In this document: positions 7,117-14,044 of the stretch, one piece after another
Numbering within the stretch: position 1 is the stretch's first letter
Layout: the number at the start of each line of letters is the position of its first letter
Assembly: GCA_013695975.1 (NCBI GenBank)
Contig: JACCZL010000382.1
Span: 1-21,571, forward strand
DNA: 21,571 nt
Reading direction: 5' to 3'
From: Chloroflexota bacterium
GTDB taxonomy: Bacteria; Chloroflexota; UBA6077; JACCZL01
Notes under the pieces: generated by a model
What the model was told of the DNA's origin: nothing
Database searches by the model: none
The model's input: the letters and a program-made list of their open reading frames with translations, nothing else
Position numbers and translations under genes: made by a program

Positions 7117-7842
7117 ATGGACTCTCTCGAGGCGTTGTTCCTCTTCTGCTTCGTCTTTGGCGTTGCCTTCAGCGGGATCGCATTTCTGCTCGGGTCCTTG
7201 CATCTGCCCGGATTGGGCCACCACGACGACGGCCACGGGTGGGGTGGGCATGGGCACGGCGATGCTCACCTGGGGCATGGGGGGCACGCTGCGAGCGGCC
7301 ACTCCGGGCACGGGGGGCATGGCGACTCCCATGGACACGGGGCCGATGTGGCCCGGGCTGGCGGGAACCACGGAGATGGTGGTCTACGCGGCGAGGCGGC
7401 CGCGCGGGCCGGTCAGGACGGGGCGTCGCCGTTCAACATGAACACGATCACGGCGTTCCTGGCCTTCTTTGGCGGGATCGGGTACGTCCTCTACGGGACG
7501 TTCGGGGTCAACGCCGCGGTCACGCTGATCCTCGCCACGCTGGCGGGGCTGGCGGGCGGGTCGGTCGTCTTCTTGTTCCTGGTGAAGATCCTGCTGGCCG
7601 GGCAGCGCTTCCTCGACCCCGTCGAATCGCGGCCGGAAGGCGCCATCGCCCAGGTCACGCGGTCGATTCGCGCAGACGGCATCGGCGAGATTATCTACTC
7701 GCGGAACGGGGCCCGCCGCAGCGACGGCGCCCGAAGCGCGACCGGCGCGGCGATCCCGGTCGGCACGGAAGTGGTGGTCGTACGGTACGAAAAGGGGCTC
7801 GCCTACGTCGAGCCGTGGGAATCGTATGTCGAGCAGACGTAG
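7117..7842 (+). CDS. NfeD-like membrane protein with a histidine-rich loop
   Basis: A 241-residue membrane protein. The first hydrophobic helix is at about 4-27. A hydrophilic segment at 28-105 has 14 histidines between residues 35 and 85, mostly in GH and HG repeats. Two more transmembrane helices follow at about 109-129 and 131-161. A C-terminal soluble domain (about 170-241) with alternating strands (GAIAQVTRSI, TEVVVVRYEKGLAYVEPW) looks like the OB fold of NfeD proteins. NfeD proteins are usual partners of flotillins, and the next gene (45 bp on) is a flotillin, as in B. subtilis yuaF-yuaG. The His-rich loop suggests metal binding. The family is inferred from topology and neighbour rather than one diagnostic motif. 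ATG 7117 follows a weak AGAGGCG. Confidence 0.75.
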   Translation: MDSLEALFLFCFVFGVAFSGIAFLLGSLHLPGLGHHDDGHGWGGHGHGDAHLGHGGHAASGHSGHGGHGDSHGHGADVARAGGNHGDGGLRGEAAARAGQDGASPFNMNTITAFLAFFGGIGYVLYGTFGVNAAVTLILATLAGLAGGSVVFLFLVKILLAGQRFLDPVESRPEGAIAQVTRSIRADGIGEIIYSRNGARRSDGARSATGAAIPVGTEVVVVRYEKGLAYVEPWESYVEQT

Positions 7843-7871
7843 CCGGGAGGGTACTCTGCCGATGGTGGTCA

Positions 7872-7880
7872 AGAGGGAGG
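7872..7880 (+). promoter_or_regulatory. Ribosome-binding site that fixes the flotillin start
   Basis: The purine run AGAGGGAGG ends 7 nt before GTG 7888. The in-frame TTG at 7882 is only 1 nt from it and is too close to be used. The GTG is therefore the better start. Confidence 0.6.
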
Positions 7881-7887
7881 GTTGAAC

Positions 7888-9405
7888 GTGGAAACGGTGC
7901 TCTCGGTGGTGATCGTGGCGGTGAGCCTGGCGCTTGTCGTACTGGCGCTGCTCACGATCATGGCGCGGCTGTTTCGGAAGGTGGGGCCAAATCAGGCTCT
8001 GATCATCTACGGGCTCGGGGGGACCAGGATCGTGACGGGCGGCGGGGCGGTGGTCGTTCCGATGATCCAGACCTGGAATGAGCTTTCCCTCGAGCTGATG
8101 TCGTTCGACGTCGCTCCGACGCAGGACCTGTACACTCGCCAGGGCGTAGCGGTGACCGTGGAGGCCGTGGCCCAGATCAAGGTCAAGTCCGACACCGTCA
8201 GTATCAGAACCGCCGCCGAGCAGTTCCTGACCAAGGAGCCGGCCGAGCGAGAGGGGCTGATCCGTCTGGTCATGGAGGGGCATCTGCGTGGGATCACCGG
8301 CCAGCTCACGGTCGAGCAGATCGTCAAAGAGCCCGAGATGGTGGCCGAGCGGATGCGGGCCAACGTGGCCGACGACATGAACAAGATGGGGCTCGAGGTC
8401 GTTTCGTTTACGATCAAGGAAGTCAAGGACAAGAACGACTACATCGCGAACATGGGGCGGCCGGACGTGGCGCGGGTCAAGCGTGACGCGGACATCGCGA
8501 CGGCCGAGGCCGAGCGGGACACGGCGATCCGCCAGGCCGACACGATGCGAGAGGCGGCGATCGCACGGGCCGACGCCGACCAACAGCGGGTTATCGCGGA
8601 GATGGCCTCGAAGACCCGCCAGGCCGAGGCCGAGCGCGACCTGGCGCTCAAGAGCGCTGAATTCGATCGGGCAACGAAGACGGTCCAGGCCCAGGCCGAC
8701 AAGGCGTATGACATCCAGGCCAACGTGATGCAGCAGCAGGTCGTGGCCGAGCAGGTCCGCATCGAGCGGGTCCAGCGAGAGGAGCAGATCAAGGTCCAGG
8801 AGATGGAGATCGTTCGGCGCGAGCGCGAGCTGGAGGCGACGGTGCTCAAGCCGGCCGAAGCCGAACGGCGTCGGATCGAGACGCTGGCCGGCGCGGAGCA
8901 GCAGCGCAAAGAGATCGAGGCGAAAGGTCAGGCATCGGCCGATCGCCTGGACGGGGGCGCGCAGGCCGAGGTGATCCGCCTGCAAGGCCAGGCTGAGGCG
9001 GAGATCATCAGGGCCAGGGGCGAGGCCGAAGCAGCCGCGATGACCGTCCGCGCGGCGGCATTCAACCAGTACAACCAGGCGGCGATGCTGGACAAAATGC
9101 TCAGTGGCTTGCCGGAGATCGCGCGCGCGATGGCGGAGCCGCTCAGCAAAGTCGATAGAATTACGATCGTCTCGACCGGCGGCGATGGCAACTCGTCACT
9201 CGGAGCCAGTCAGATTACGACAGACCTGACGAAGATGATCGCTCAGGCGCCGGCCCTCTTCGAGACTCTGACCGGCTTGAAGGTGTCCGAGCTGATGGCG
9301 CGGCTGCCAGGGATTGGCGAGCCATCGGCGAACGGTGGCAACGGCACTCACCGGCCCGGCGGGGTTGGCACTGAGCTTGCGAAAGACTCGTCAGAAAGAC
9401 GATAA
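7888..9405 (+). CDS. floT: Flotillin-family membrane-domain scaffold protein
   Basis: Organises membrane microdomains and affects membrane fluidity and cell-envelope stress handling in characterised bacteria. From GTG 7888 it is 505 residues. An N-terminal hydrophobic hairpin (about 3-25) is followed by the SPFH/band-7 domain (about 30-190), with GPNQALIIYG, VEAVAQIKVK and a helical LIRLVMEGHLRGITGQLTVE segment. A long Ala/Glu-rich coiled coil runs from about 190 to 370, with many AEAER repeats and RARGEAEA near its end. The C-terminal oligomerisation region has DKMLSGLPEIARAMAEPL, followed by a Gly/Asn-rich tail. It lies between the NfeD-like gene and pspA on the same strand and is probably co-transcribed with them. 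The frame also opens at TTG 7882, which is rejected on ribosome-binding-site spacing. Confidence 0.93.
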   Translation: METVLSVVIVAVSLALVVLALLTIMARLFRKVGPNQALIIYGLGGTRIVTGGGAVVVPMIQTWNELSLELMSFDVAPTQDLYTRQGVAVTVEAVAQIKVKSDTVSIRTAAEQFLTKEPAEREGLIRLVMEGHLRGITGQLTVEQIVKEPEMVAERMRANVADDMNKMGLEVVSFTIKEVKDKNDYIANMGRPDVARVKRDADIATAEAERDTAIRQADTMREAAIARADADQQRVIAEMASKTRQAEAERDLALKSAEFDRATKTVQAQADKAYDIQANVMQQQVVAEQVRIERVQREEQIKVQEMEIVRRERELEATVLKPAEAERRRIETLAGAEQQRKEIEAKGQASADRLDGGAQAEVIRLQGQAEAEIIRARGEAEAAAMTVRAAAFNQYNQAAMLDKMLSGLPEIARAMAEPLSKVDRITIVSTGGDGNSSLGASQITTDLTKMIAQAPALFETLTGLKVSELMARLPGIGEPSANGGNGTHRPGGVGTELAKDSSERR

Positions 9406-9525
9406 GTGATGGAGACCATCGCCGATGGCGGATGTGGCCCACGATTTCGAGCGGAAGCCGCCTCACGGCTGGGTCTGATGCCGGGACGGCGCGTCGACAG
9501 GATCTAGAGGAGAGGGAGAACCAAG

Positions 9526-10215
9526 ATGGGATTGCTCGATCGCGTTTCTACACTCGTGCGGGCGAATTTGAACGACCTGCTGGATCGGGCCGAGGACCCG
9601 GAGAAGGTCATTCGGCAGTTGCTCGTCGACATGAACAACCAGCTCATCCAGGTCAAGACGCAGGTCGCGGCGGCGATTGCCGACGAGAAGCGGCTGCACG
9701 CGCGCTACCGCGAGGCCGAGGCGCAGAGCACGGAATGGGAACGGAAGGCCGAGCTGGCGGTGGACAAGGGTGACGACGAGCTGGCCAAGCAGGCGCTCGC
9801 TCGCCAGAACAGCTATGCCGAGACGGCGGTCGGATTCCAGGAGCAGTGGCAGGCTCAGAGTGCGCAGGTTCAGACGCTCAAAGACGCGTTGCGGACCCTC
9901 GAGGCGAAGATCGGCGAGGCGGACACGAAGAAGGACCTGCTGATCGCCCGAAGTCGCCGCGCGAAGGCTGAGGAGACGGTCCACAAGACGTTGGGCACCA
10001 TTCGAGGCGTCGGCGCGGTGTCCGACTTCGACCGGCTCGAGGAGAAGGTCGAGCGGCAGGAGGCCACCGCAGCGGCCTACACCGACCTCAGCTCTGACAC
10101 GCTCGAGCAGAAGTTTGCCACGCTCGAGCAGGAGAGCGAGGTGGATCAGCAGCTCAAGGCGCTGAAGGCGCGGCGCTCGCAGCCGCAGCTTCCGGCGGGG
10201 GGATCAGGGGAGTAG
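9526..10215 (+). CDS. pspA: PspA/IM30-family phage-shock protein
   Basis: Peripheral inner-membrane protein of the ESCRT-III-like PspA/Vipp1 family, which stabilises damaged membranes. The protein is 229 residues, the usual length. The N-terminal amphipathic helix MGLLDRVSTLVRANLNDLLD and the segment AEDPEKVIRQLLVDM are characteristic. The remainder is almost entirely alpha-helical coiled coil, rich in Glu, Lys, Gln and Ala. A strong GGAGAGGGAG ribosome-binding site (about 9509-9517) precedes ATG 9526. The 120-nt gap after the flotillin gene contains no clear promoter, only a weak 5-bp hairpin at 9456-9470. No PspF-type regulator or PspB/PspC is visible; flotillin plus NfeD appear to be its partners here, as in several Gram-positive bacteria. 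Its 3' end overlaps the convergent phosphofructokinase gene by 12 bp. Confidence 0.93.
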   Translation: MGLLDRVSTLVRANLNDLLDRAEDPEKVIRQLLVDMNNQLIQVKTQVAAAIADEKRLHARYREAEAQSTEWERKAELAVDKGDDELAKQALARQNSYAETAVGFQEQWQAQSAQVQTLKDALRTLEAKIGEADTKKDLLIARSRRAKAEETVHKTLGTIRGVGAVSDFDRLEEKVERQEATAAAYTDLSSDTLEQKFATLEQESEVDQQLKALKARRSQPQLPAGGSGE

Positions 10216-11397
10216 GCGGGCGTGCCGCGGCAGCGGCGCCCCCAGCAGGGGCATGGCGTAGCGACGGAAGGCCTCGGTCGTCCCTCGCCCGGCCGTGTCG
10301 ATGTAGTCGTCGGGTAGGAGCCGCTGGCGATTGGCTATCGCCTCGAGTGGCGCCGTTCCGGGCGTGCAGCGATATGGGTCGTCAGAGTCGCGGTTGAGGA
10401 CCACCATCAGGTCGGTTGCGCCGTCGAGCGCCAGGCGGACGGCGGTGCAACCGACCGCCTCGGCCTCGGCGGCGTCGGTCTCGGAACGATAGGGGATCGA
10501 CATGCGCTGGAGGGCGCCCGGCTTCTCGAAACGCGCGCGGAGCCCGAGCTGGGCTACGATGGCGCGCGCGAGGAACGCGGCCGGACTGTCGTAGTAGCGA
10601 TGCCCGAATGGGTCGACGTACCGTGGTCCGTCGGCCGCTCCGAGGACCACTCCCGACGGGTCGGGCTGATTTTCGGATAGTACGACCACGGCGTGTCCAT
10701 AGGCGCGGAAGGCGGCATCGACGTCGGCGAGGACCTCGTCGGGGGTCACCGGACGCTCGGCGAGATACACGAGGTGGGGCCCTTCCTCCTCCGAACGCCG
10801 TCCAAGCGTCGCGGCCGCCGCCAACCAGCCGGCGTGTCGCCCTGCCACTTCGAGGATTTTGACGGGGTCGCCGCGACGCATGGCCTCGGTGTCGCGGGCG
10901 GCCTCCATCGTGGCATGCGCGACGAAGCGGGCGGCGCTGCCGTAGCCGGGGCAGTGATCGGTGACGACCAGGTCGTTGTCGACGGTCTTGGGGACGCCGA
11001 TGCAGCGCAGGTCGTAGCCGTCGGCTCGGGCCGCCGCGGCCAGGCGGTGGGTGGTGTCGGCCGAGTCGTTGCCGCCGATGTACAGGAAGTAGCGGGCCTC
11101 GACGCGCTCGAGCGCCGCCAGGGCCGGGTCGAGGTCATCGTCCTGGAGTTTGTAGCGACAGGAGCCGAGCACGCTCGAAGGTGTTTCTCGAAGATCGGGC
11201 AGGAAGCTCGGCGTCTGGCGGCGCAGGTCGACGAAGTCGCCGGCCAGCAGTCCCTCGACGCCGTGGCGCAGGCCGAGGATCTGGTCTACGGCGTGCTCGG
11301 CGGCAAGCGCGGACTCGACGATGCCGACGAGGGTTCGATTGATGACCGCCGTGGGGCCACCAGACTGCCCGACGACGAGGGTGCCCTTCTGCGCCAT
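10204..11397 (-). CDS. pfp: 6-phosphofructokinase, probably pyrophosphate-dependent
   Basis: Phosphorylates fructose 6-phosphate to the 1,6-bisphosphate. From ATG 11397 it is 397 residues, beginning TLVVGQSGGPTAVINRTL after MAQKG. GGNDS (108-112) aligns with GGDGS of ATP-dependent E. coli PfkA, putting Asp111 at the Gly104 position. PKTVDND (136-142) puts Lys137 at the Gly124 position and the catalytic Asp at 140. Asp104 and Lys124 equivalents are the known signature of PPi use. Asn at the Asp103 position is as in other GGNDS-type members. EVAGRHAG corresponds to the substrate-binding MGR region. The frame continues upstream to 11511, but that part overlaps the PfpI gene and lacks family sequence, so the MAQKG start is preferred. 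No good ribosome-binding site is seen. It is last of three minus-strand genes and overlaps pspA tail to tail. Confidence 0.9.
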   Translation of the reverse strand: MAQKGTLVVGQSGGPTAVINRTLVGIVESALAAEHAVDQILGLRHGVEGLLAGDFVDLRRQTPSFLPDLRETPSSVLGSCRYKLQDDDLDPALAALERVEARYFLYIGGNDSADTTHRLAAAARADGYDLRCIGVPKTVDNDLVVTDHCPGYGSAARFVAHATMEAARDTEAMRRGDPVKILEVAGRHAGWLAAAATLGRRSEEEGPHLVYLAERPVTPDEVLADVDAAFRAYGHAVVVLSENQPDPSGVVLGAADGPRYVDPFGHRYYDSPAAFLARAIVAQLGLRARFEKPGALQRMSIPYRSETDAAEAEAVGCTAVRLALDGATDLMVVLNRDSDDPYRCTPGTAPLEAIANRQRLLPDDYIDTAGRGTTEAFRRYAMPLLGAPLPRHARLLP

Positions 11398-11473
11398 CAG
11401 GTTGCTAGCTGGGAGGGCGGGCGGGATCGCCCGCGCTCCCAGCACACGCTCGTGGGCCAGCGACGAAGGCAGC

Positions 11474-12028
11474 TTAACGCCCGGCCCCCGCACCGGCCGG
11501 CAGGCGGGCATCCTGGAGGGCGGCGATGATCTCGCGCAAGAAGGCAGGCAGGTCGGCCGGGGTCCGCGAGGTGATCAGGTTGCCGTCGCGGACGACCTCC
11601 TGGTCAACATAGTGGCCGCCGGCGTTGACCATGTCGTCCTTGATCGACTTGAAGCCGGTGACGGTCCGACCGCGGATGACGTTGGCGGAACAGAGCATCC
11701 AGCCGGCATGGCAGATGGCGGCGATCAGCTTGCCCTGCTCGTTGGCGTCGCGCACGAGGTTGACCATCGCCGGGCTTCGGCGCATCAAGTCGGGGGCGTA
11801 GCCGCCGGGGATGACGATCAGGTCGAACTGACCGGCGTCGACCGTCACCGCCTCGGCGTCGACTTTGACGGGATAGCCGTGCTTGCTGGTGTAGGTGTCC
11901 GCGGTGCCTGTCCCGACGACGAAGACCTCGGCGCCGGCCTCGCGCAGACGGTAGAGCGGGTACCACAGCTCGAGATCCTCGTAGTTGTTTTCGGCCAGAA
12001 TGGCGACGCGCTTGCCCTGGAGCTCCAT
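11474..12028 (-). CDS. DJ-1/PfpI-family protein (predicted amidohydrolase/deglycase fold)
   Basis: Class I glutamine-amidotransferase-like protein. From the second ATG (12028) it is 184 residues. It starts MELQGKRVAILAEN, followed by YEDLE, with Glu13 in the conserved acidic position. The strand DLIVIPGGYAPDLMR and the nucleophile elbow AAICHAG (Cys106, His107) give the Glu-Cys-His arrangement of PfpI/YhbO proteins. The C-terminal VRDGNLITSRTPADLPAF segment is also typical. Members have been described as proteases, chaperones or glyoxal-related deglycases, and the true activity is unsettled. AGGAGG (+ strand 12034-12039) lies 5 nt before this ATG and only 2 nt before an in-frame ATG at 12031, hence the choice; the longer form adds one Met. 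A TATACT box lies upstream, so it may have its own promoter and carry the downstream phosphofructokinase. Confidence 0.92.
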   Translation of the reverse strand: MELQGKRVAILAENNYEDLELWYPLYRLREAGAEVFVVGTGTADTYTSKHGYPVKVDAEAVTVDAGQFDLIVIPGGYAPDLMRRSPAMVNLVRDANEQGKLIAAICHAGWMLCSANVIRGRTVTGFKSIKDDMVNAGGHYVDQEVVRDGNLITSRTPADLPAFLREIIAALQDARLPAGAGAGR

Positions 12029-12065
12029 CATGTCCTCCTCGCGTGTGTTCGCGGCTCTTTTGCCC

Positions 12066-12071
12066 AGTATA
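12066..12071 (-). promoter_or_regulatory. -10 box upstream of the PfpI-family gene
   Basis: On the minus strand this reads TATACT (5 of 6 consensus). It would start transcription near 12059, leaving a short leader with the AGGAGG site. No convincing -35 is found 16-18 bp upstream. The site is in the 71-bp gap between the trehalose-phosphatase stop and the PfpI-family start. Confidence 0.42.
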
Positions 12072-12099
12072 GACGCAGGGCTGAGGCTCGCGTAGCGTT

Positions 12100-12921
12100 T
12101 CAGCGGGGGAGATGCTTCGCCGCGCGGGTGGCAAGCGCTCCCAATAGGAGCTCGACGTCGTCGACGCCTTCGACGGCGCCATCCGCGAGCTGGGCGAGCT
12201 CCGGTGGTCCATCGGGGCTCAAGACCGCGACTCCGAAGGTGCGAACGTCGCTGGTTGCGCGGAGGTGCTGAAGCGCGCGCACGGCATCCAGATCGGTCAT
12301 GTCGTCGCCGATGAAGACGGCGCCCCGCAATTGGTGCTGGCGAACCAGCTCGACGACCGCGCTTCCCTTGTCAAGCGCGAGTCGTGGAAGCAGGTTGAGG
12401 ACCATCCGCCCTTCGGTCACGCGGAGAGCGGAGGCACTCGCGAGCGCGTCGATGGCTTGCAGGAGGCGTTGTCGCGCGGCGGCCGGGTCGGGTGCGAGCC
12501 GATAGTGAATCGACGCCGATACGCCTTTGCCTTCGAAGATCAGCCCAGACAAGTGGACGGTCTGACTGAGCTGGCGAAACGCGGCCTGGATCATCGGGAC
12601 GGACGGCTGAGCCTTCGGATGGACCAGGACCTGCCCCTCCTGCCATCGCTCGAGTCCGTGATTGCCGACGTAGCCCATGCGATCGAGCCCGATCATTCTC
12701 CGGGCGTCGTCGACGCCGCGACCAGTGACGGCCACGACAAGGTCCAGGCGTTCGGTCAGCGTCATCAGGGCGGCCTTGATGCCTGCCGACACCACGGCCG
12801 TGTCCGGTACCCGGGTGATTCGGCTGAGCGTCCCATCGACATCGGCGAACAGCCCGCATGGCCGGGTGTCGAGGACCGCCTGGCACGCGGCGATGACCGC
12901 CTCGAGCCGTCCGTGACTCAC
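12100..12921 (-). CDS. otsB: Trehalose-6-phosphate phosphatase
   Basis: HAD-superfamily phosphatase that makes trehalose from trehalose 6-phosphate. The protein is 273 residues. Motif I is FADVDGT (25-31, nucleophile Asp27 and acid/base Asp29), motif II VTGR (65-68), motif III Lys185 in LDKGSAV, and motif IV GDDMTD (205-210). The cap-domain signatures GNHGLE (86-91) and EGKGVSASIHYR (130-141) mark it as a trehalose-phosphate phosphatase rather than a general HAD enzyme. The start is GTG 12921 with no obvious ribosome-binding site. The trehalose-phosphate synthase gene (otsA) is not in the window. It is first of three minus-strand genes and diverges from the tRNA-Asn promoter region; the 12922-12999 interval shows no clear promoter of its own. 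Confidence 0.93.
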   Translation of the reverse strand: MSHGRLEAVIAACQAVLDTRPCGLFADVDGTLSRITRVPDTAVVSAGIKAALMTLTERLDLVVAVTGRGVDDARRMIGLDRMGYVGNHGLERWQEGQVLVHPKAQPSVPMIQAAFRQLSQTVHLSGLIFEGKGVSASIHYRLAPDPAAARQRLLQAIDALASASALRVTEGRMVLNLLPRLALDKGSAVVELVRQHQLRGAVFIGDDMTDLDAVRALQHLRATSDVRTFGVAVLSPDGPPELAQLADGAVEGVDDVELLLGALATRAAKHLPR

Positions 12922-12999
12922 GATTTCTGGCCTGGTTCAACGTGGTGCCCGGGGTGAAACAGGGCGCAGCGTCGTCCACTCACGCCAGGGATCGTAGCA

Positions 13000-13029
13000 T
13001 TGAAGGACCATGGAGCCCTTTGTTATACT
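13000..13029 (+). promoter_or_regulatory. Promoter of tRNA-Asn
   Basis: TTGAAG (13000-13005) and TATACT (13024-13029) are separated by 18 bp. They match 4 and 5 of 6 consensus positions. The -10 ends 11 nt before the tRNA 5' end, as expected. This is the clearest full promoter in the window. Confidence 0.62.
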
Positions 13030-13040
13030 TCTGACCTCGA

Positions 13041-13112
13041 TCCCTGATAGCTCAACGGTAGAGCGACCGGCTGTTAACCGGTAGGTTCCAGGTTCGAATC
13101 CTGGTCGGGGAG
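13041..13112 (+). tRNA. tRNA-Asn, anticodon GTT
   Basis: A 72-nt cloverleaf. The acceptor TCCCTGA pairs with TCGGGGA (one T-G pair), and G73 is the discriminator. The D-stem is GCTC/GAGC. The anticodon stem ACCGG/CCGGT is fully paired and the loop CTGTTAA places GTT at 34-36. The T-arm CCAGG-TTCGAAT-CCTGG is perfect. CCA is not encoded (the following bases are CCC). Confidence 0.97.
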
Positions 13113-13190
13113 CCCAGCTCCGGGTCGACCGAGGGAAGTCACCTGACGGCCTCACCGCGCGGGCAGATGTGGCGGCATCGGTTTCGTCCG

Positions 13191-13199
13191 TGCTATATC
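13191..13199 (+). promoter_or_regulatory. Extended -10 promoter for the export/glycosylation locus
   Basis: TGCTATATC fits an extended -10 (TGn followed by TATATC). Its end is 8 nt from ATG 13208, so transcription would start at about the ATG and the mRNA would be leaderless or nearly so. No -35 is visible. The absence of a ribosome-binding site before this ATG fits the idea. Confidence 0.4.
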
Positions 13200-13207
13200 C
13201 GGCAGCC

Positions 13208-14044
13208 ATGCTAGGCCGATCGGCGAGCGTCCTGACGACGGACGGATCGTCCTCTGGATCGAGGGCACGGGTGACGCGGCTTTTCAGTCGGTCCAACCGG
13301 GACCTGCTCGTCGAGCTGGTGCGGGCCACGTTCGTCGCCACCGATCACAATTCGGCGTTCGGCGTGGTCTGGAGCCTCGTCGGGCCGCTGGCGATGCTCC
13401 TCGTGCTCTACCTGGTGTTCAGCGCTCGCTTCGGCTCCGAGGTCGGGGCCTATCCGCTGTACCTGCTGGTGGGCATCGCGCTTGCCAGCTTCTTCGTCAC
13501 CGGGACCAGATACATGATCACCGTCTTCGCGGTCAACGCGCCGCTCGTGCAGAACTCGGCGGTGCCCAGGGAGACGCTGGTCGCGTCCAGGCTGTCGGTC
13601 CACCTCTTCAATCTCCTGGCGCAACTGCTGCTCTGCGGCTGCTTGAGCGTCTACTACGGCTTGTTGCCCTGGCACGCGATCCCGCTGGCGATCCCTTTGC
13701 TGATCGCCTACGTGGCCCTGGTGGCGGGCATCGGGCTGGGCCTCGCCCTGATCCACGCGTTCGCCAGGGACGTCGAGCACATCTGGAACCTGTTCGCGCC
13801 GCTCGTGTTCTTCGCGACGCCGATCTTCTACCAACTGGACAGCCTCTCGCCAGTCGCGCGCGCGGTGGTGTACTGGCTCAATCCGCTGACCCCGTTCGTG
13901 TTGGCTTTTCGGGACCAGCTCATGGCCGACGGTGTCGGGGGCTGGGGGGCGTTCTGGCACAGCCTGGTGCTCGGCTCGGTCGCCTTCGCGATTGGGTACG
14001 CGGCCTTTCTGACGCTGGAGCATGCCGTCGTGGAGCGGGCTTGA
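13208..14044 (+). CDS. ABC-2 type transporter permease, polysaccharide-export (Wzm/TagG) type
   Basis: Inner-membrane channel half of an ABC exporter. From ATG 13208 it is 278 residues. A basic N-terminal stretch with SNRDLLVELVRA (29-40) leads to NSAFGVVWSLVGPLAM and six predicted membrane segments (about 51-71, 79-100, 133-150, 155-182, 193-210 and 250-271). The segment RDVEHIWNLFAPLVFFATPIFY (split around 187-208) is the hallmark of Wzm/TagG/KpsM-type permeases, which move glycans or glycolipids. The usual basic Lys-x-Arg-Tyr before Asn-Ser is replaced by Val-Ala-Thr-Asp-His. An in-frame GTG at 13169 would add 13 residues; ATG is chosen because of the extended -10 directly upstream. The stop overlaps the ATPase start (TTGA), so the two are translationally coupled. 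Confidence 0.87.
   Translation: MLGRSASVLTTDGSSSGSRARVTRLFSRSNRDLLVELVRATFVATDHNSAFGVVWSLVGPLAMLLVLYLVFSARFGSEVGAYPLYLLVGIALASFFVTGTRYMITVFAVNAPLVQNSAVPRETLVASRLSVHLFNLLAQLLLCGCLSVYYGLLPWHAIPLAIPLLIAYVALVAGIGLGLALIHAFARDVEHIWNLFAPLVFFATPIFYQLDSLSPVARAVVYWLNPLTPFVLAFRDQLMADGVGGWGAFWHSLVLGSVAFAIGYAAFLTLEHAVVERA

Noticed and set aside
7384..8985. Long minus-strand open frame (over 500 codons) opposite the NfeD-like and flotillin genes
   Set aside because: Arg/Leu/Asp/His-rich composition typical of the antisense of GC-rich genes, no recognisable motif, and it lies opposite strongly supported coding sequence.
9456..9470. Short hairpin AGCCG-CCTCA-CGGCT between the flotillin and pspA genes
   Set aside because: Only 5 bp of stem and no T-run; expected by chance at this GC content.
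10693..11529. Plus-strand open frame opposite the phosphofructokinase gene
   Set aside because: Antisense shadow; the phosphofructokinase motifs on the minus strand are unambiguous.
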